DNA of 64,000 bases from Morchella semilibera (Eukaryota; Ascomycota; Pezizomycetes; Pezizales; Morchellaceae). This document shows positions 34,690 through 48,795 of this stretch, in pieces. The notes under the pieces are model-generated. The model did not search any database. It saw only the letters and a list, made by a program, of their open reading frames with translations, and was not told the origin of the DNA. The DNA lies in assembly GCA_009192285.1 (NCBI GenBank), contig WBVU01000003.1:2449973-2513972 (forward strand), given 5' to 3'. Position 1 is the first letter of the stretch; every line of letters begins with the position of its first letter. Both the position numbers and the translations under genes were made by a program.

Positions 34690-35800
34690 ATGTTGCTGCT
34701 TAATACTTTTCGCCGTCCCCTTGGGGCCGCCATGCTAGCCTCAAAGCCACTGGCACGCAGCTTTTCCGTATCCCCGGCAATCAAGTCGCCAATCTTGCGT
34801 CAGGCATTCCGCCGCCCTGCATCCCCGAAAACACAGTTCCAGTCGAAACGCTTTTTCACAACGGAGCAAGCGGTGGTCGCGCGGCCACCTCGTGCAGAGG
34901 GTATACAGAAACTCGCATATGCCGGAGCTTTATTTGGTGGAACTTTGCTCGCTGCAAACCTCTTGTTTAACCGGGAAACCAGAGAGGGTGGCATCCCAGC
35001 TTTCGAGAAAGAATACTTACATGAGACATTTACATATACCGGTCTTGGTGTTGGAATAATCGGTATGCCTACCTTACTTAGTAAATAAAAAAAATATTCA
35101 GCAGTGGCCTAATTCATTGTGCGTAGGTCTTGCTGCGAAGGGCCTTCATAATGCTGGATGGAGTTACAGGCTTATGACCGCAAATCCATGGATGGTTCTC
35201 GGTCTTGGTCTCGTGGCTAGTTTTGGTACCATGTTGGGCACTCGGATGACTGACCCAGATAAGTCAGTGCCCACCCTTACCACTTCTCATATGCCGTGCT
35301 AATGTTCGTTTTATAGCTACATCCAAAAGCATGCCTTATGGACCGGATTCAATCTTAGTCAGGCTGCTCTTCTCGCTCCAATGTACTTTTACAGCCCTGC
35401 AATTCTCGCGCGTGCGGGTCTGTACACTGTTGGAGTTATAGGATCAATTGCATTTGTTGCTGCTACTGCAAAGGAGGACAAATATCTCTACCTCGGAGGT
35501 CCCCTCCTTGCTGGTGTTGCGGTTGTTGCTCTTTCCGGTCTTGCGCCGATGGTTCTTCCCATTGGATCCAGAGCCTTGGCGGGTGCTGAAGCTCTCTGGT
35601 TGTACGGCGGCCTTGCAGTGTTCGGTGGATTCACACTGTACGACATACAAAAGATCATGAACCATGCTAGGATGGCCCAGGCGGGATTGATCAAGAAGGA
35701 CACTGTTAATGAGAGTATCAGTCTCGAGCTGGACTTCATCAACATCTTTGTGAGAATGGTCCAGATTCTGGCACAGAGACAGAGCAACAACAGGAGATAA
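34690..35800 (+). CDS. Mitochondrial Bax-inhibitor-1-family membrane protein (GHITM/MICS1-like)
   Basis: Three exons (34690-35062, 35127-35262, 35317-35800) give 330 residues. The first 60 residues are rich in Arg, Ser and Ala with no acids (MLLLNTFRRPLGAAMLASKP), a good mitochondrial presequence. About seven hydrophobic segments follow, including LAYAGALFGGTLLAANLLF, WMVLGLGLVASFGTMLG and WLYGGLAVFGGFTLYDIQKI. The C-terminal LELDFINIFVRMVQILA is the conserved end of the BI-1 family. Mitochondrial members (GHITM in animals) sit in the inner membrane and affect cristae and proton/calcium exchange. Placement in the inner membrane here is by family analogy. All splice sites are GT-AG and in phase. 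Confidence 0.9.
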
Positions 35801-36731
35801 AAATATTACCAGTAGGAGTGTTGGGCTTGTGCTTATCTTTCATTTCTTTTTTTTTAAGGCGTAGTTTTGTGATTAAGGATTCCTCTCATTGTATATTATT
35901 AAATTCGGTCGCAAATCTATCCCCACTCCACTCTAAAGTAGGAGCTATTTTATTTAAAACCTTTATAGTTCTTGCGTCAGTAAATTCCGTAAGCAATGTA
36001 GTCGGCCTCTTGGTCGCAGCACATGTATGAAGCACTAATCTCTTGGTCACAGCTCATAATCACATACCATCACTCGGAGAAATATACGGACTGATATATG
36101 TGTATTGGTTGATTGATTGATCCACTAAGAACTGATACATGTAAGTTGAAAGCAACTCCCGAATAAATATTGTATATGCCATGCTATCTTTTGTATGTAA
36201 TGTCTGAAAAAAAACGGTGAAATCACTACCATAGGACTACCGGCATTGGAGGACCGTATTCTTACCGCATTACTAGTGATCCCACCCCTCTTTTTGGTAC
36301 TGTATTCCTCAATCTTGATTATCCTAATCGTTTTCTCTTACATCTAATAATCTAATAAGAATAACCGAACCGTTTCCGGAATCACTGTGGTTTGTTTAGC
36401 AGCCAAAATACAACCACCGCCATTTGTTGGTTTCTTCAGTTAATATGTTCTTTTTAACCTTTATTACTTCAGCTATTATCTACCTAATACCACTTAATTA
36501 CACACCAACCGGAAATAAAAAATAAAAACAATAATAATAAAAAAGAAAAAGCAGCCGGAAAGTCTGCGACCACACAAACTTCCCCACCTAAAACAAACCA
36601 GGTAAATAAATAAACCCGACAACCATACGAGGAGGATGGGCTCACTTCCAATCTCTCGATGCTGCCTGATTATCGCGCCCACAGTCGTAGCAACCAAGGG
36701 GGGAGGGGGGGTATTATCTGATTAGAACGCA
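35801..36731. other. Convergent intergenic region
   Basis: AT-rich space between the 3' ends of the BI-1 gene and the GT69 gene. One TACATGTA palindrome lies at 36136. No gene is supported. Confidence 0.5.
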
Positions 36732-38089
36732 TTACATATGCTTCCAACCGTTATATGCAAGTATCTGCATCTCGTCGATCAAACAGTCTCTCCCAACCTC
36801 CTTACCTCCCCATTTTTCTAGCCGTGCATCAATTTTTCTATCTTCCCATGGTAGGTCTAATATCCACGTTGTTGCACTAATAAACATTCCTGGAATTGTA
36901 TCTCTTGCTGATGGCCATGATTTGGCTGCGTTGTAGGCAGGCTCTTTATACCCTACTCTGACTTGTGGATTGAGGTATATACCACGACTGGAAGTCAGAG
37001 GATTGTCATAATGAATAAGGCAACACTCGCTGCCTTCGAGATGGTATGTTGCAAGGCTATCTGGTATCCCACGGAAGCGGAGGGGATGTTCTGCAACAAA
37101 GGGCTCGGCATCAAAAGACACTGGAACAGCATCCTGCAGGTCAGCATCCGAAGTCCTAGAGACTATAATTGTGCGATTTCCCATCATGCTATAACATACC
37201 CATCCCGTTCCAGCATGATCTCACAAGAACTGGCTCTCCTCGAAGCAAGGACTGGCGTGACTTCCCAGCACCAAAGTATGGGTACATCAAGCTAGCTGCC
37301 GGACGGCCGGTCGAGTCTCGCAGAGCAAAAGTGTCGTAGAACTTATGCGGGACAGCAAAGTCTAGTGCACAAGCAGCAGCATAGTCACCAGAGTTCGTTT
37401 GCATTAGTCTGATGGCATCCTCTGGCTAAAGTTGATCAAATCAAAACAGAAAGATTGCCCCGCTGATCAGCACAGGTCTTTTTATCTTTTTATTTATTTT
37501 TTTACTGGAGAAAAGGGCCTCTAGTTCAATTTACCGTAAAGATAACATCGTTCAGAAACAGTATTTTGTCAAAGGAGTGGGTAGCATTCACCACATCTGG
37601 TGAGTGTAGTGGCTCCAGGACAATGTTTCGCAGCTTGGCAAGATAGGGTATTCTGCGCAGCTCCTTTACTCCGTTCGTCGTCTCTATCCACCATTCATCC
37701 TCGGGGGGCTTGCTTATCTCGTCGGAATGCGTGGTCTCATCCAGCCTGATGGTTCTTGCGATCCCTAATTCTCCGAGCCGCCAGTCGAGCTGCCGAAGCT
37801 CCGCCTTTGTGTCATCCCAACTCCCACTCTCGTATAATGAGAAGTAGACATTCTCAGGACCGAGCTTCTTAATAAGTTCTACAACTGAATTAGACCAATG
37901 GGAGTGGAGAATTTCAGCAGAGTTCCAGTGGTTGCTGGCAATAAAGACACGGCCCGGAGGAGGAGAAGGAGGAGGGGGAGGCTCTGGGGCTCTCAATTCG
38001 AGACGGTACAGCAGGTCGTGTACTGCAAATACGAATAACACAAAGGCTATCAGGGCTCTCCGTTTGGATCGTCGAAAGCACACAGGCAT
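36732..38089 (-). CDS. GT69 (CAP59/CMT1-type) alpha-1,3-mannosyltransferase
   Basis: Three exons (38089-37535, 37425-37200, 37162-36732) give 403 residues. The N-terminus is short and basic with one membrane anchor, RRALIAFVLFVFAVHDLLY, then a Pro-rich stem, as in type II Golgi enzymes. Family landmarks are VFIASNHWNSAEIL, VYFSLYESGSWDDTK, KILFLNDVIFT, SCWNGMV and LEGSECCLIHYDNPL. Cryptococcal CMT1 transfers mannose in alpha-1,3 linkage; the acceptor here is unknown, but cell-wall or secreted glycans are likely. The second intron would be only 37 nt. It is supported by phase and by restoring the WNGMV motif, but is unusually short. FLNDV may stand in for the metal-binding acid motif. Confidence 0.87.
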
Positions 38090-39389
38090 TTTGTAAATGA
38101 ATGTAAAGGGACGATCAACCGATCCCCCGAAATAAAAAAAAATGTGAATAACTCTTATTCAGGCTCGGATTGCCTTGGGGGAATCACAACTACCAAGTAT
38201 AAGGGGAATCACGTGATGGATGACACTGACTGGGCGTTCTTACCAGTTTGGCCGCGCGGCGGTTGGCGCCTAGCACCAATGATTATAGGTCCTAGAATAT
38301 CATTACACAATACTCACGGAAGCTGATATATGGTTCGTAAACACCGAGCAGGATGTTTGGCATGAAAGATATCAAATCCCAGGGGTGTATCAAATTTCCT
38401 TTTCTAAGAGGTGCACTTCGGGAGGTTACACAGTACGGCCGGCAATCGGGATTCCTGCAAAGCGGAGGAGAATTAAGGTAAACTATAATCTTGCTTGGTA
38501 AAGGATAGCAGCGTGTTACAATCCCTACAGAGATAGACGCATACATGTAAGAAGTACTTATGTATTTAACCTGTTCTACACAAAGGGACAAGCTCTCCTG
38601 TAACCTGGTAAAGATAATATATAAGCATGCTGATATTAATTACCCAGCTACCAATGGCATACTTGCAGCACTTGAGGAAAAATAAAATGCATGCACACAC
38701 AACAGCAAACTACAGTACATATATGTACATGTATGTACGAAAATGATGTCACTAGTCCTTATTGAGTTACATGGTCGCTCTACTCAATCCGTCAAAAAGC
38801 CACCTTTTCTCGCACCGAGTGTGACGGGTGTCTTCCCGCGTAAAAAGATAACGGATACCTGCAGTACAAGGGAAGAAGAAGAAGCAGTGGACGCAGGGGG
38901 TTATCATGGAAAGTTGGGGGCCTGAAACAGCCCGTATACTGGGAGCTCGATCACTGGTTCTTTCAGCTCAACAAAAGTCCACAACATCTCAATTGATTAA
39001 ATTTGCCAGCCCTTGTGCATATGATGAAATAAGAAAGGTAACTCCGAAAACCTTTGCGGATTGAAAGACAAACTATGCTGGGAGCGCAATATTAGGAAAA
39101 GTGATGTTTGTGTGTGAAGCAAGACTAGTATAATATCACCCGCTGCACACCCCCCGTGATATTTCGCCCGAAATTTTCTAGAGGCCCGCTTTAAAAATAA
39201 CTATCGAACGCTAGTGTACATGATCACTAAGTAGCAGGAAGCATACGCCATCAGAAGTAGGAAATCACAGTGGTAAAAAAGACTCGGATTAATAAATCGC
39301 TTTAGATGTAGAGAAAAGGAGAGACTGAGTGAGAAAATTAAGAAAATACAAGCAAATTCACATTTGGATATCCCCGCGAATACATCACA
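38090..39389. other. Intergenic region
   Basis: About 1.3 kb with no conserved frame. It holds two TACATGTA palindromes (38542, 38727), a partial ATTCAGGCTCG motif near 38158, and T/A runs. It includes the GT69 promoter and the tricalbin 3' region. Confidence 0.5.
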
Positions 39390-42300
39390 TTACTTTTTCA
39401 ACAAACCCCTTCGACTGTTCTTAGGTGACGCATTGCTCACCATATCAGCACTCTTGAAGCTCGTCTTCAATGTGACCTTGCCCTGGCCTACAGACACGAC
39501 AGTATCACCACCACTACCAGTATCGTCCACAACGAATAGCCCCTCTCCAAGTTCCTCATCAGCACGGATGAGATGATCATCTTCAGCACAGACCTTGAAC
39601 TGCTGATCCGCCGTGCATTGAAACTTGAACTCCTCGTCCCAAGAAAGCTCGCCTGTAGACTTCTTGACAGACTTGCTCTTGTGGAGTTCCTTATTATTCC
39701 CTACTGTCTTGAATCGTAGCCGAACGTTTGCACTGGTTGGGAATCCAGTGGCGCTAACAATCCTGACTGTTGCAACTCCGGGCTCCGCACCTGGCGCGGC
39801 ACCCCCTGGCGCTGAAAGAGTGCTAGAGACGCTTCTACTGCGATTATGGGGGCTCCCGCTTGAAACCCCAGTTGACGGTGGGCTCAATGCAGAACGTCTA
39901 GGTGTTCTTCCGTCGTCCTGACCTGCAGTATTTGGAGGAGTTACTTTCCCCTCAACAGGAGTACTCGCCGCAGAAGCGCTAGTACCCCCGTTTGTGGGAG
40001 GTCTGGGAACAGGCTCGTCCATCATCACTACTTCCTCTTCCTCGTCGTTCGAGTCTTTCTTGCCGCGTCCGAATGTGTTCTTCTTCAAGAATGAAGCACC
40101 TTTGGTGATACCGCCGGCAGCAAAACCACCAACCTTAAGCGGAGCACCGGCAACACCCGTAACGATTTTTCCGGGGGTGGCAAAGGTACCATGGAAAGTA
40201 GAAGACCCCTGTCGGGTCCTGACGACATAGTCTGCTCTGAAAAGAATACGCAATCGGAGTTCGCCAAACTTCCCCTCTTCTCCCTTTTTGCCTGTTAATT
40301 TGAGGACAACAACCTTCGGAATAAATGGCTCCAGATCTGTCAAATCGATACGGCCTCTGCATAAGAAATCGGCCTAAACACCTGTTAGTACTAATTTATT
40401 GGTTTGTGTGTAAGTAAATTGAATAACAAACCTTACTACCAAGGTCCCAATCAAAGATCTCGACAACGAAGTTTGCCGCAGTGCGAGATATAACCTTGGT
40501 CTCAAACATCTCGTTCCAGGAAGGGTGCAGGGTCTTTTTCTGCACTTTAGTCTTGTGTACCTCCTTGTCGTCGAGCTCGAAGACACAGAAAGGATCGCTC
40601 TTCCCATTTCTATCGGCAGATGGGAGGTTTGCAGCGTCAAGGATATCAACACGGACGGTGCCCATGTTGTTGATACTTTCGCTTGGGTCAAGCTTCATCA
40701 TAACTGGGATATACTTCAAACTGATTTTGACCTTGCTAACCTCTCCGTTCTTGTCCTTCAATGTAAGGACAGTTGGGTTGTTCAAGCATTGTTTGAGGGT
40801 CTCAAGGGTGTTGCCTTGCAACTTAGCGAGGACATCATCGCTCTCATCATCAATGTCCCTCCCGTGTTCTCTCAAACGGATAGTGACTTTCGAAAACTCC
40901 AGTTCCCTAACAAAGGCATCGCCGACTTCTCTACTTAGCAAACACTCGACTAGATTTCTGTGAGCTTAACTTACTCTCATCGATCTTGACGTTCTTTGAC
41001 TTGATTCTAGTAGTTGCATATGCAGGGTATAACATGTCATCCATGAGCACCTCAACATAACAGTCTTTGTGTGCGAGTTGCCCATCAATGATCCTAAAAA
41101 TCAGTAGCCCAGAATCTATTATACGTCAGAAATAGTGCCTTTGAATTCGCGAATCAAGCGTAATACCGTATTTGACCAACTCCTCAGGTGTCAGTCTGAT
41201 CTTTGGCGCAGACTTATCTTCATCGCTTCCTACTGGACTTGTAGCTGGGATTGTATTCTCCTCGATCAAATCCTTTTCTTTCGCGTTCTCGACAGCAATT
41301 GGGTCCGGATTGTCTCCCTTGAGCGCCTGTGCCTCCTCCTGCTTCTTCTTCTTCTCCGTGTCAACTTCCTCCTGAAGCCTCTTTTCCTCCTCTTCCTCCT
41401 CTGGGTCGGCAACGTTCAAGCAAGGGTAAAATGAAGCGGTGAAGCTCAATGTCCCTTTTTCAACACCCTTTCCATCCTTGAGTCCCTTGGTTTGATTGAC
41501 CTTCTCACTGTGTTCCATATACAAGCCATTATCGCCCTCTTTGACATAGTCGCCTGTTTCGAGATCGACGAAGCCAAGGGAACGGTCCTTGCCCACTTTC
41601 TCCTGATCCATCACTTCCAAGTGTAGTTTCTCCCTAGTATTATGGACAGGCACGTACAAAACTTCGTCCCAATCTGGGTTGAGATCATTTTCAAAAGTGA
41701 CAGTCCTGCCTTTTTCGACACCAGAAAGAAGAACGCGGACATATGCGTCAGATTTGCCGAGAGCCTCCATGTTCCGAAGGTTCCTTCCATTCAAAAAGTG
41801 AAGCCTCATAACACCGATGGGAGTCTGATAACCACCTGTCCCAGAAACACCTTTGATAGTCACAGGCTTCCATTGAGCACTCAACTTGACTCGACCAGAC
41901 TTGACCCCAGAGAGATTAAACCAATCGGTGCCTTTCTTCGTCATCTCAAGCATTTCGTCGAGTCTGATAGCATACCTTCCAAGCTCTGGGTCCGCAGCCA
42001 AATCACGATCATCCTTGATGACAATCTCTAATTTAGACGTCTTACGATTTGTGATGAGCATTTCGTAGGCATCATCCCAGATAGGGTCGTTTGTACGCTT
42101 TATAATCTTGGTTTTATGCACAAGCTTGCTGTTAAGAAGTTGGCAAGCGTAAGGAGACAACAGCCCAACCATACTTTTGCTAGAATCCAGCTCCTTCGCT
42201 TGAGAGACAGTCCATCGTAGAATACCAGTGTTGCTTTCAGGAACAGGTTCCTGTGTACCGTCCTCTAGTATTCTTCCTTCTAGAACCGGGAAGAACCTCA

Positions 42301-44359
42301 GATCACAGCAAACTTGCCCTCTCGCTTTTCCGTTGGTCAATACGGGGACAGTGATGTTTTCCTGTTCCGGGTCTTCTGTGAGCCTGTCCAAAGCAAATGT
42401 GGCTTGTCCCAGCTCCTTGTCTTTTCTGATTTCGTTAAAATCGAATATTCCCAATGTCAAGGGGTCGTTGAAATTGGTAATAATAATATATTTCGTTTCA
42501 TTCCATCTAGGGTTGATGCTTTCTTTGACGATCTTTGTACGGGCAACTTCGGTGCGGTTATTGATTGAGAATACTGCATATGGATCGGGGGTGCCACTAA
42601 GTTTGTCGGCGTTCTTAAGACCATGGGCGTTGTGAATAGTAACAGCAAGTACACCAATAGCAGCATCAATGGGGGCACCGCCCAGCATTTTGGCAACCTC
42701 GACGGTGAAGATATTGGGGGCGTAGAGCATAGGACCAAGAGTACCATGAATTTGATCTTGAATGAATCCGCTTAAACCAGGCAAGAAACCGATATCGATA
42801 CCAAAAGTTTCACCACCAAGTGGCTTCAATGCATAGTCAAATGTTGGTGGTCCCATGAAGCAGACATCAACTTTCTCGATCTGGAACAAACATGTTAGTG
42901 TGGTATCCCCAATGTAACCGGCTGGTACTTACATGTGGGAAGGCAATTTGAAGTTTCATTTTGATCTTCATAATCCCGGTAAACGCCATATCTTCGACAA
43001 TAATCGGTATACCCTTACTCGCAATACCCTTACCGACACGGACTTCGAGGACAATTTTACTAATAATGCGTGAGCCAATATCGAGAGGTAAAATCCTCGC
43101 AGTACTTACGGGTTAACCTTGTTCTTAAGCTGTCGGCTTGTCAAGTCCGCAGTATCGTTAGGAGTAAAACTGAACTTCCAATCCATTTCCACAATGTCAT
43201 CTTCCGTCTTTGGATAAGTCTTGACAAACTCAATTCTCGGGGGCTTTGTTCCAAGGGTAAAGGTGGTTAGTTTTAGCGAGTCAATAAAACCGGGAGTCGC
43301 CCCAGCCAAAACCTGGTCAACCGTGTTAACGATTGTTGCGGCGAGCACAGGCTGGTAAATGGGCCAAAATTTAACAGTAAATGAGTTGATCCATTCAAGG
43401 GATTCAACATCGGTGTCCAATCTTTGCTTTGCAAATTCACGATTTAAATCATCCCGGACGTTACGGCGAACACGCATCATCGAAGTTCGGTAGTAGGTTG
43501 CACAGCATGCCATGATGATCATAATCCAACCAATGCCACCGCCAATCAGAGTCAAAAACCAGGTTGCAAGAGATGTGAATAATATGATACCCGCGTTATG
43601 GTACCAATCTAGTCGCCAAGGCCGTTAGAATATTCACAAATAGTCCCGAGTTTAACAAACTCACCTCCGAAGAACTTGTCGTCTAGATTGGCCTCCACTA
43701 ACGTTTGGTGGTTCTGGGCAACAGCATCGTCTAAACCGAGGGCATCATTTAGGCTACCAAATCTAGGCTCCCACCCGACACGACTCCAGTCACCATCGCC
43801 AGCTTTGGGGAATCCATTCACCATTCCTGGGTCCTTAGGTGGTACAGCCGATGTAGGCGTTGGTGCTACTGATCCATTCGCCCCGTTTACGCCATTTACT
43901 CCGTTTGATGTTTTAAGGGCACCGTTCGTTCCGTTAGTTGCCTATGTAGTTTTCATGAGCAAAACTTTGGTTCATATGTTTAGGATAGGACTTATAGGGC
44001 ACTCCCGGAAAAACTTACAATATCAGTTGTAAGGGTAGGTGCGGCCGGCTTGGGTGTAAGTGATGGTAAGTTCAGTCCTTCGGGAATGGCCTAACCCATG
44101 GGAAGAGAAAACGTCAATTATTCCATTCTACGATTCTGTTGACGGTGGTGATCCGCGCGGTACGATTCATTGACATCCTAGAAATTTTGGGGCGTACCTT
44201 TCTCACTTGCTCTGCTTTCTGTTCGGATGTTGCGTTTGGGTCAAATTCAAATACATCTGCCCCCTTATTCCTCGCGTCTTTTGCAATTTGATGCTCCACT
44301 GCTTTGGCGTTTTCGTGCCTTTCAGCGGCAGAGCCTGGCGGAGAAACACTATCCTCCAT
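39390..44359 (-). CDS. Tricalbin, ER-plasma membrane tether with SMP and C2 domains
   Basis: Nine exons join in phase to about 1490 residues (44359-44198, 44090-44019, 43941-43665, 43608-43110, 43059-42933, 42880-41167, 41115-40975, 40928-40432, 40373-39390). A low-complexity N-terminus is followed by a hydrophobic hairpin near residues 172-215 (IILFTSLATWFLTLIGGGIG, then WIMIIMACCATYY), an SMP lipid-transfer domain (about 230-445), then about five C2 domains (about 455-570, 595-720, 735-850, 1080-1190, 1365-1470). A Lys/Glu coiled-coil-like linker lies near 870-960. C2-3 and C2-4 keep Asp pairs typical of Ca2+ loops (GKSDAYV, GKSDPFCVF). Tricalbins hold cortical ER to the plasma membrane and move lipids. 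Two junctions needed less obvious acceptors: AATAG before SGLLIFRIIDG and TAGAG before VGDAFVREL. Confidence 0.95.
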
Positions 44360-47139
44360 TTCCAAGCCAATTTACAATTGACCTGACCTGTGCGTAGAGT
44401 GAGGATGTTGCTTTTTCCCTGGCGAAGTTGAAAGAGAAACCGCCGAGAAAGTGGTTCGTGATGAGAATGAAGGGGAGTGGAGGTCAAGTGATTAGGGGTT
44501 TTATGCCGACAACAACGAAATAAATCAACCAGTGAAGAAGATAAGGAGGTATTGTGCTTGACAGAGATAGGGTTGAAAGTGCTGATAACGTGGTGCCTCG
44601 TGTGAGGTGGGTGGTTCACCAACCTGGAGGACGGTCTGAAAGAGGACAATTGCAACGCGGGCAGGCAGCACGATAAAAGAGGGTTGGAGGGGAAGGAAAG
44701 GGAAATGGGAAATCAAGGCGGGAAGGAGGCAGTCAAGTAGGCAAAGTAAATAGCACAAGGAAAGACGGATGCAGGATAACTGCTGGACTGAAATGAAGCA
44801 AGGTAGGACTAAAACACCAAACAGTAAAATGAATTAAAAAAAGCAGGTCTCAGACACCCACACACAAAAGGTCAAGAATACGCTCTGCTTGAAGGTGATG
44901 GTGGTGGTGACGACGTAGTCTATCCACACACCCCAGTCACCAAAGCTCCCCAGCCATCAAGATCCACCCACGCAGCACTTCCTAGTGCCTATTGCCAGGT
45001 TTCTTGCCAATCCTTCGCTACTCTCTACGGACGAGCCTCTTCGCTGGAAGTCAATCTTCTATGTACCACAATGCCCCGGTAATAGCTTACCACCAAAGAG
45101 AACCTACATCTGTTGTTCCTTGCTTGTCTCTTGTCCAAAGCGCTGCATGCCTGATATTACTCCAATGCACTCACATACGCAACAACGACACAGGTCTATC
45201 TCGAGAGTGCTCTCTACCGCAGCATGAGAGACCACGATAACGCACGCAACCTTTCTGCCCACGCGAAAAAAGAAAAAAGAAACGAAACCGAGGTCAATCC
45301 ATTCAGCTTTGCGTCATCATGCAAAGTGCAAAAGAAGGTAAACAGACAAGGATCTGTGGACACCCTGACGACACTCTTTCAGCTGCGATTCGATGTTTCT
45401 CACCAGCTGCCAATAAAACATGTTACTCCAAGGAATTCGGCAATATGAAGTACCTACAAATACATACAGTACTGTAGTATATATGTATTCTACCTAGCAG
45501 TAAACGCGAATTATGCCTAAAACTATGTTTTACTTACCTCTCAATGAGATCTACATGGAGTCTGTTTGTACGTATAAGTTACTAAAATAGCACATGTGTA
45601 GACGTACCATTCTATTGCACCTAGCGCACCTTCCCTATGTGTATGAGCCCTCCAAAGTCTCTTATGTGGTGAGAATTCTTTACCAGTAGAAAATCTAGAT
45701 CTTGCCAAAGTTTGCTAGATAAGGATTCCATTTGGTAAAAACTCAAATTGTTTGGTATCTAGCGCCACCAGAATCGCCACTGAAGCAAGCACAGCCTTGA
45801 TTCCGTAGCTCCTAATGCACAAACCAGCACAAAAAGTACTTTTTACCGCGAGGCGTTTATTTCCTTTTTTTTCCACTTCCTTTCCGCGCCTCTGGAGTTG
45901 CTTTAATCTATTATGACATTGGCTATGTAGGTACCTACCTTCTCGCCAGACTATCCCTGAAAATTGGTACCTGCTGGCAGCTGTTTGATCCCAAGCATAG
46001 GGTACCGATTTCATGGGCCACGATGCGGACCGGACGTGGAGGACACCAAAGTAACGCGAATTGGATCCACATGCATATGCAGTATGTATTTGTCTGAGAT
46101 GAGATACATGTAGGTACTTCCATGTAAGTACTAGCTAACACACAGGTTCGAGGTAGAAGAGGCGATGTTTATTAAAATGTTTTGGTTCTTTTCCGTATGC
46201 AAAACTCCAACCGTGGCTGGTGCCTCAACAGACCGATCGGAGCCAAACTCAACAGCTCAGGATGTCGTGCGCCATAGTATAGTAGGGAGAGTACTTAATT
46301 GGGTTAAAAACACCGTACCATGCCTTTTGTCACAGTCTGTTTAATGATACTCCTGTGGTACCTGCTAAAATTCACAAGGTACATACATGTACTCGGCCAT
46401 CGTGTTTGATGAGAGTATGTCTGCCAACGATGGCTGTGGTTGTGAGCCGGACCAAGCGTTGAAACAGTCCAGATGAATATCGGCCATCTTCCCTCGATGC
46501 CACTAGTGCCGTAAGCAGCGCAGTATGTTGCTAACATCGAAAATAATTTTATGCAACCCCGATAGTCGAACGGGAGGTTGGCGGGGAGATCAATAAAGTT
46601 CCTAGCCTTCTGACAAACGCTTTTGGGGGGACACTTGGAGCAACAGGTGACCCCCGCAGTAGGTACTCTACATCACGAACCAGGACCTCCAACCTCTCAG
46701 TGGTCACCATGGCAGTCAGTGATTGCTGACCCTGGAACTTTCCTCGGTTTCATAGTAAATGATGCAACGTGCCACCATTCAACATGTGGGGAAAGATCGT
46801 CTGAAGTGTATGTAGGCGGACAGGATTAGAATCAGATACATATAATCACCAAATAAACAAACAAAAGAGTTACTGGGTTGATCTAATCTACCAAACCTCA
46901 GAAAGTCAATCAGCTAGAATCAACAGTTGAATTGATGTATTTCTTAGTCGGGCCCAAGTTCAGGGTCAGCGCCAAGAATGTCACGTGTCACTAAATTTAG
47001 CCAGTCAGCAACTACAATAGCTACCACCAGAACTTCGACAACTGTCGACACCTGTTTCCAATTCTATCATCACTAACAGAAGCTTCACTCTAGAACCCAT
47101 AGTTTCCTATCGATCGACACAAATCACAGGTTGCCTATC
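44360..47139. other. Long divergent intergenic region, tricalbin and epsin
   Basis: About 2.8 kb with no conserved frame on either strand. The stretch next to the tricalbin start is G/A-rich. Further along are TACATGTA palindromes (46105, 46384) and GTACCTAC/GTAGGTAC words (for example 45932-45942). The last 150 bases, pyrimidine-rich with repeated ATC, look like the epsin 5' region. Confidence 0.5.
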
Positions 47140-48759
47140 ATGAATCTCGATAATCTTCGCGACACTATCCAAAATATTTCTCTGTATGATGTAAAGGCCG
47201 CTGTGAGAAAGGCCCAGAATGGTGAGTTGTTCCTACCTCCACCCCCGCCCTTACCCCTATGTAGAGCTAGCGATGTACCGGAATAAGTTAGCAGATCAAA
47301 CAATTTCTAAAGCAATGGTGTAAATAGTTGTTATGAACTATACAGAGATGGAAGCAAAGGTAATTCCTTCCTCCGGACTTCCGTGTGGCACAATAGGAGA
47401 GAAAGATCGGGATAAGCTTTCTAACACCGAATAGGTCCGGGAAGCGACAAATAATGAGCCATGGGGCGCTTCATCTACACTGATGCAAGAAATTGCAAGT
47501 GGTACATACAACTAGTGGGTTTTATTCTTCAGCATGCACTATGTTGCGATTATGAAAGCTTACATCTGAGGCCTCTCTTTGTAGCCAACTCCTGAACGAG
47601 ATAATGCCAATGATTTATAAAAGGTTCACGGAGAAGTCTGCGGAGGAGTGGAGACAAATCTATAAGGTTAATACACACTTGTTTATTCACTGGACTTCGC
47701 GAATCGTGAAAACTATTCTAACACCACTTATTTCAGGCCCTTCAACTCTTGGAGTATCTCGTCAAGCATGGATCCGAGCAGGTTATTGATGACGGTCGTT
47801 CTCACCTCTCGACCATTAAAATGCTTCGACAATTCCACTTTATTGATATGAACGGTAAAGACCAAGGAATAAACGTTCGCAATCGCGCCAAAGAGCTTGC
47901 CGAGCTTCTATCGGACGTTGATCGCATCCGCCAAGAGCGCAAGAAAGCACGTGCGACCAAAAACAAATACGGTGGTGTTGAAGGCGGCGGCGGTGCTTAC
48001 GGAGGTATGAGCGGCAGCAGCATGGGTGGTGATAACGGCTTTGGGCGGAGATATGGTGGCTTCGGCAGTGAGAGCTCGGAATTTGGGGGTTATTCTGGAG
48101 GAGTATACGGTGATGGAGGTGGGTTTGGCGGCGCTCGTACCGGCGGATTTCATGATGAGGGGACTTCTAGGCCCTCATCAAGAACTCAAAGGTTTGAAGA
48201 GTATGACGAATATGACGACGGAGCAACAGCAACTAGGCGAACTACTGGATCAGGGGCAAGCTCGAGCACCCGCCGAAAAGAAGCCGCTGCCGCGCCTGTC
48301 AAGCCGCCCCCAAAGAAGAAAGAGCCGGAGGTTGATCTCTTTTCCTTTGGCGATGAGCCAACACCTACCGTTTCTAGTTCCAAGCAGAAGGCAACCTCAA
48401 ATGTCCTTGATGACGACTTTGGAACCTTGCAATCAGGTGGGGCCGACGATGATGACTTTGACGACTTTCAGTCTGCCTCTGGTGCTGCTCCAGCTGCTTC
48501 AGCTGCTCTCCAGGCACCCCCAACTGCGGCACCTAAACCTTTTAGTCCCATTCCGCCCCTTACCGCTTCTGCATCAACGACCAAACTGATGCAACCCACC
48601 CCAATGAGCGCTGGGCAAGCAATGGGTATTAATGATCTCGTCGGTATAGCTTCCATATCACCAGCGCCTGCTCGGGGCATGGCCTCTCCTCCGGCCATGA
48701 CACCTGCGTCAACCGGTGGCGGATTCGCCGGCATAGGCGGCATGAACAGTACGGGCGGT

Positions 48760-48795
<36 letters not shown>

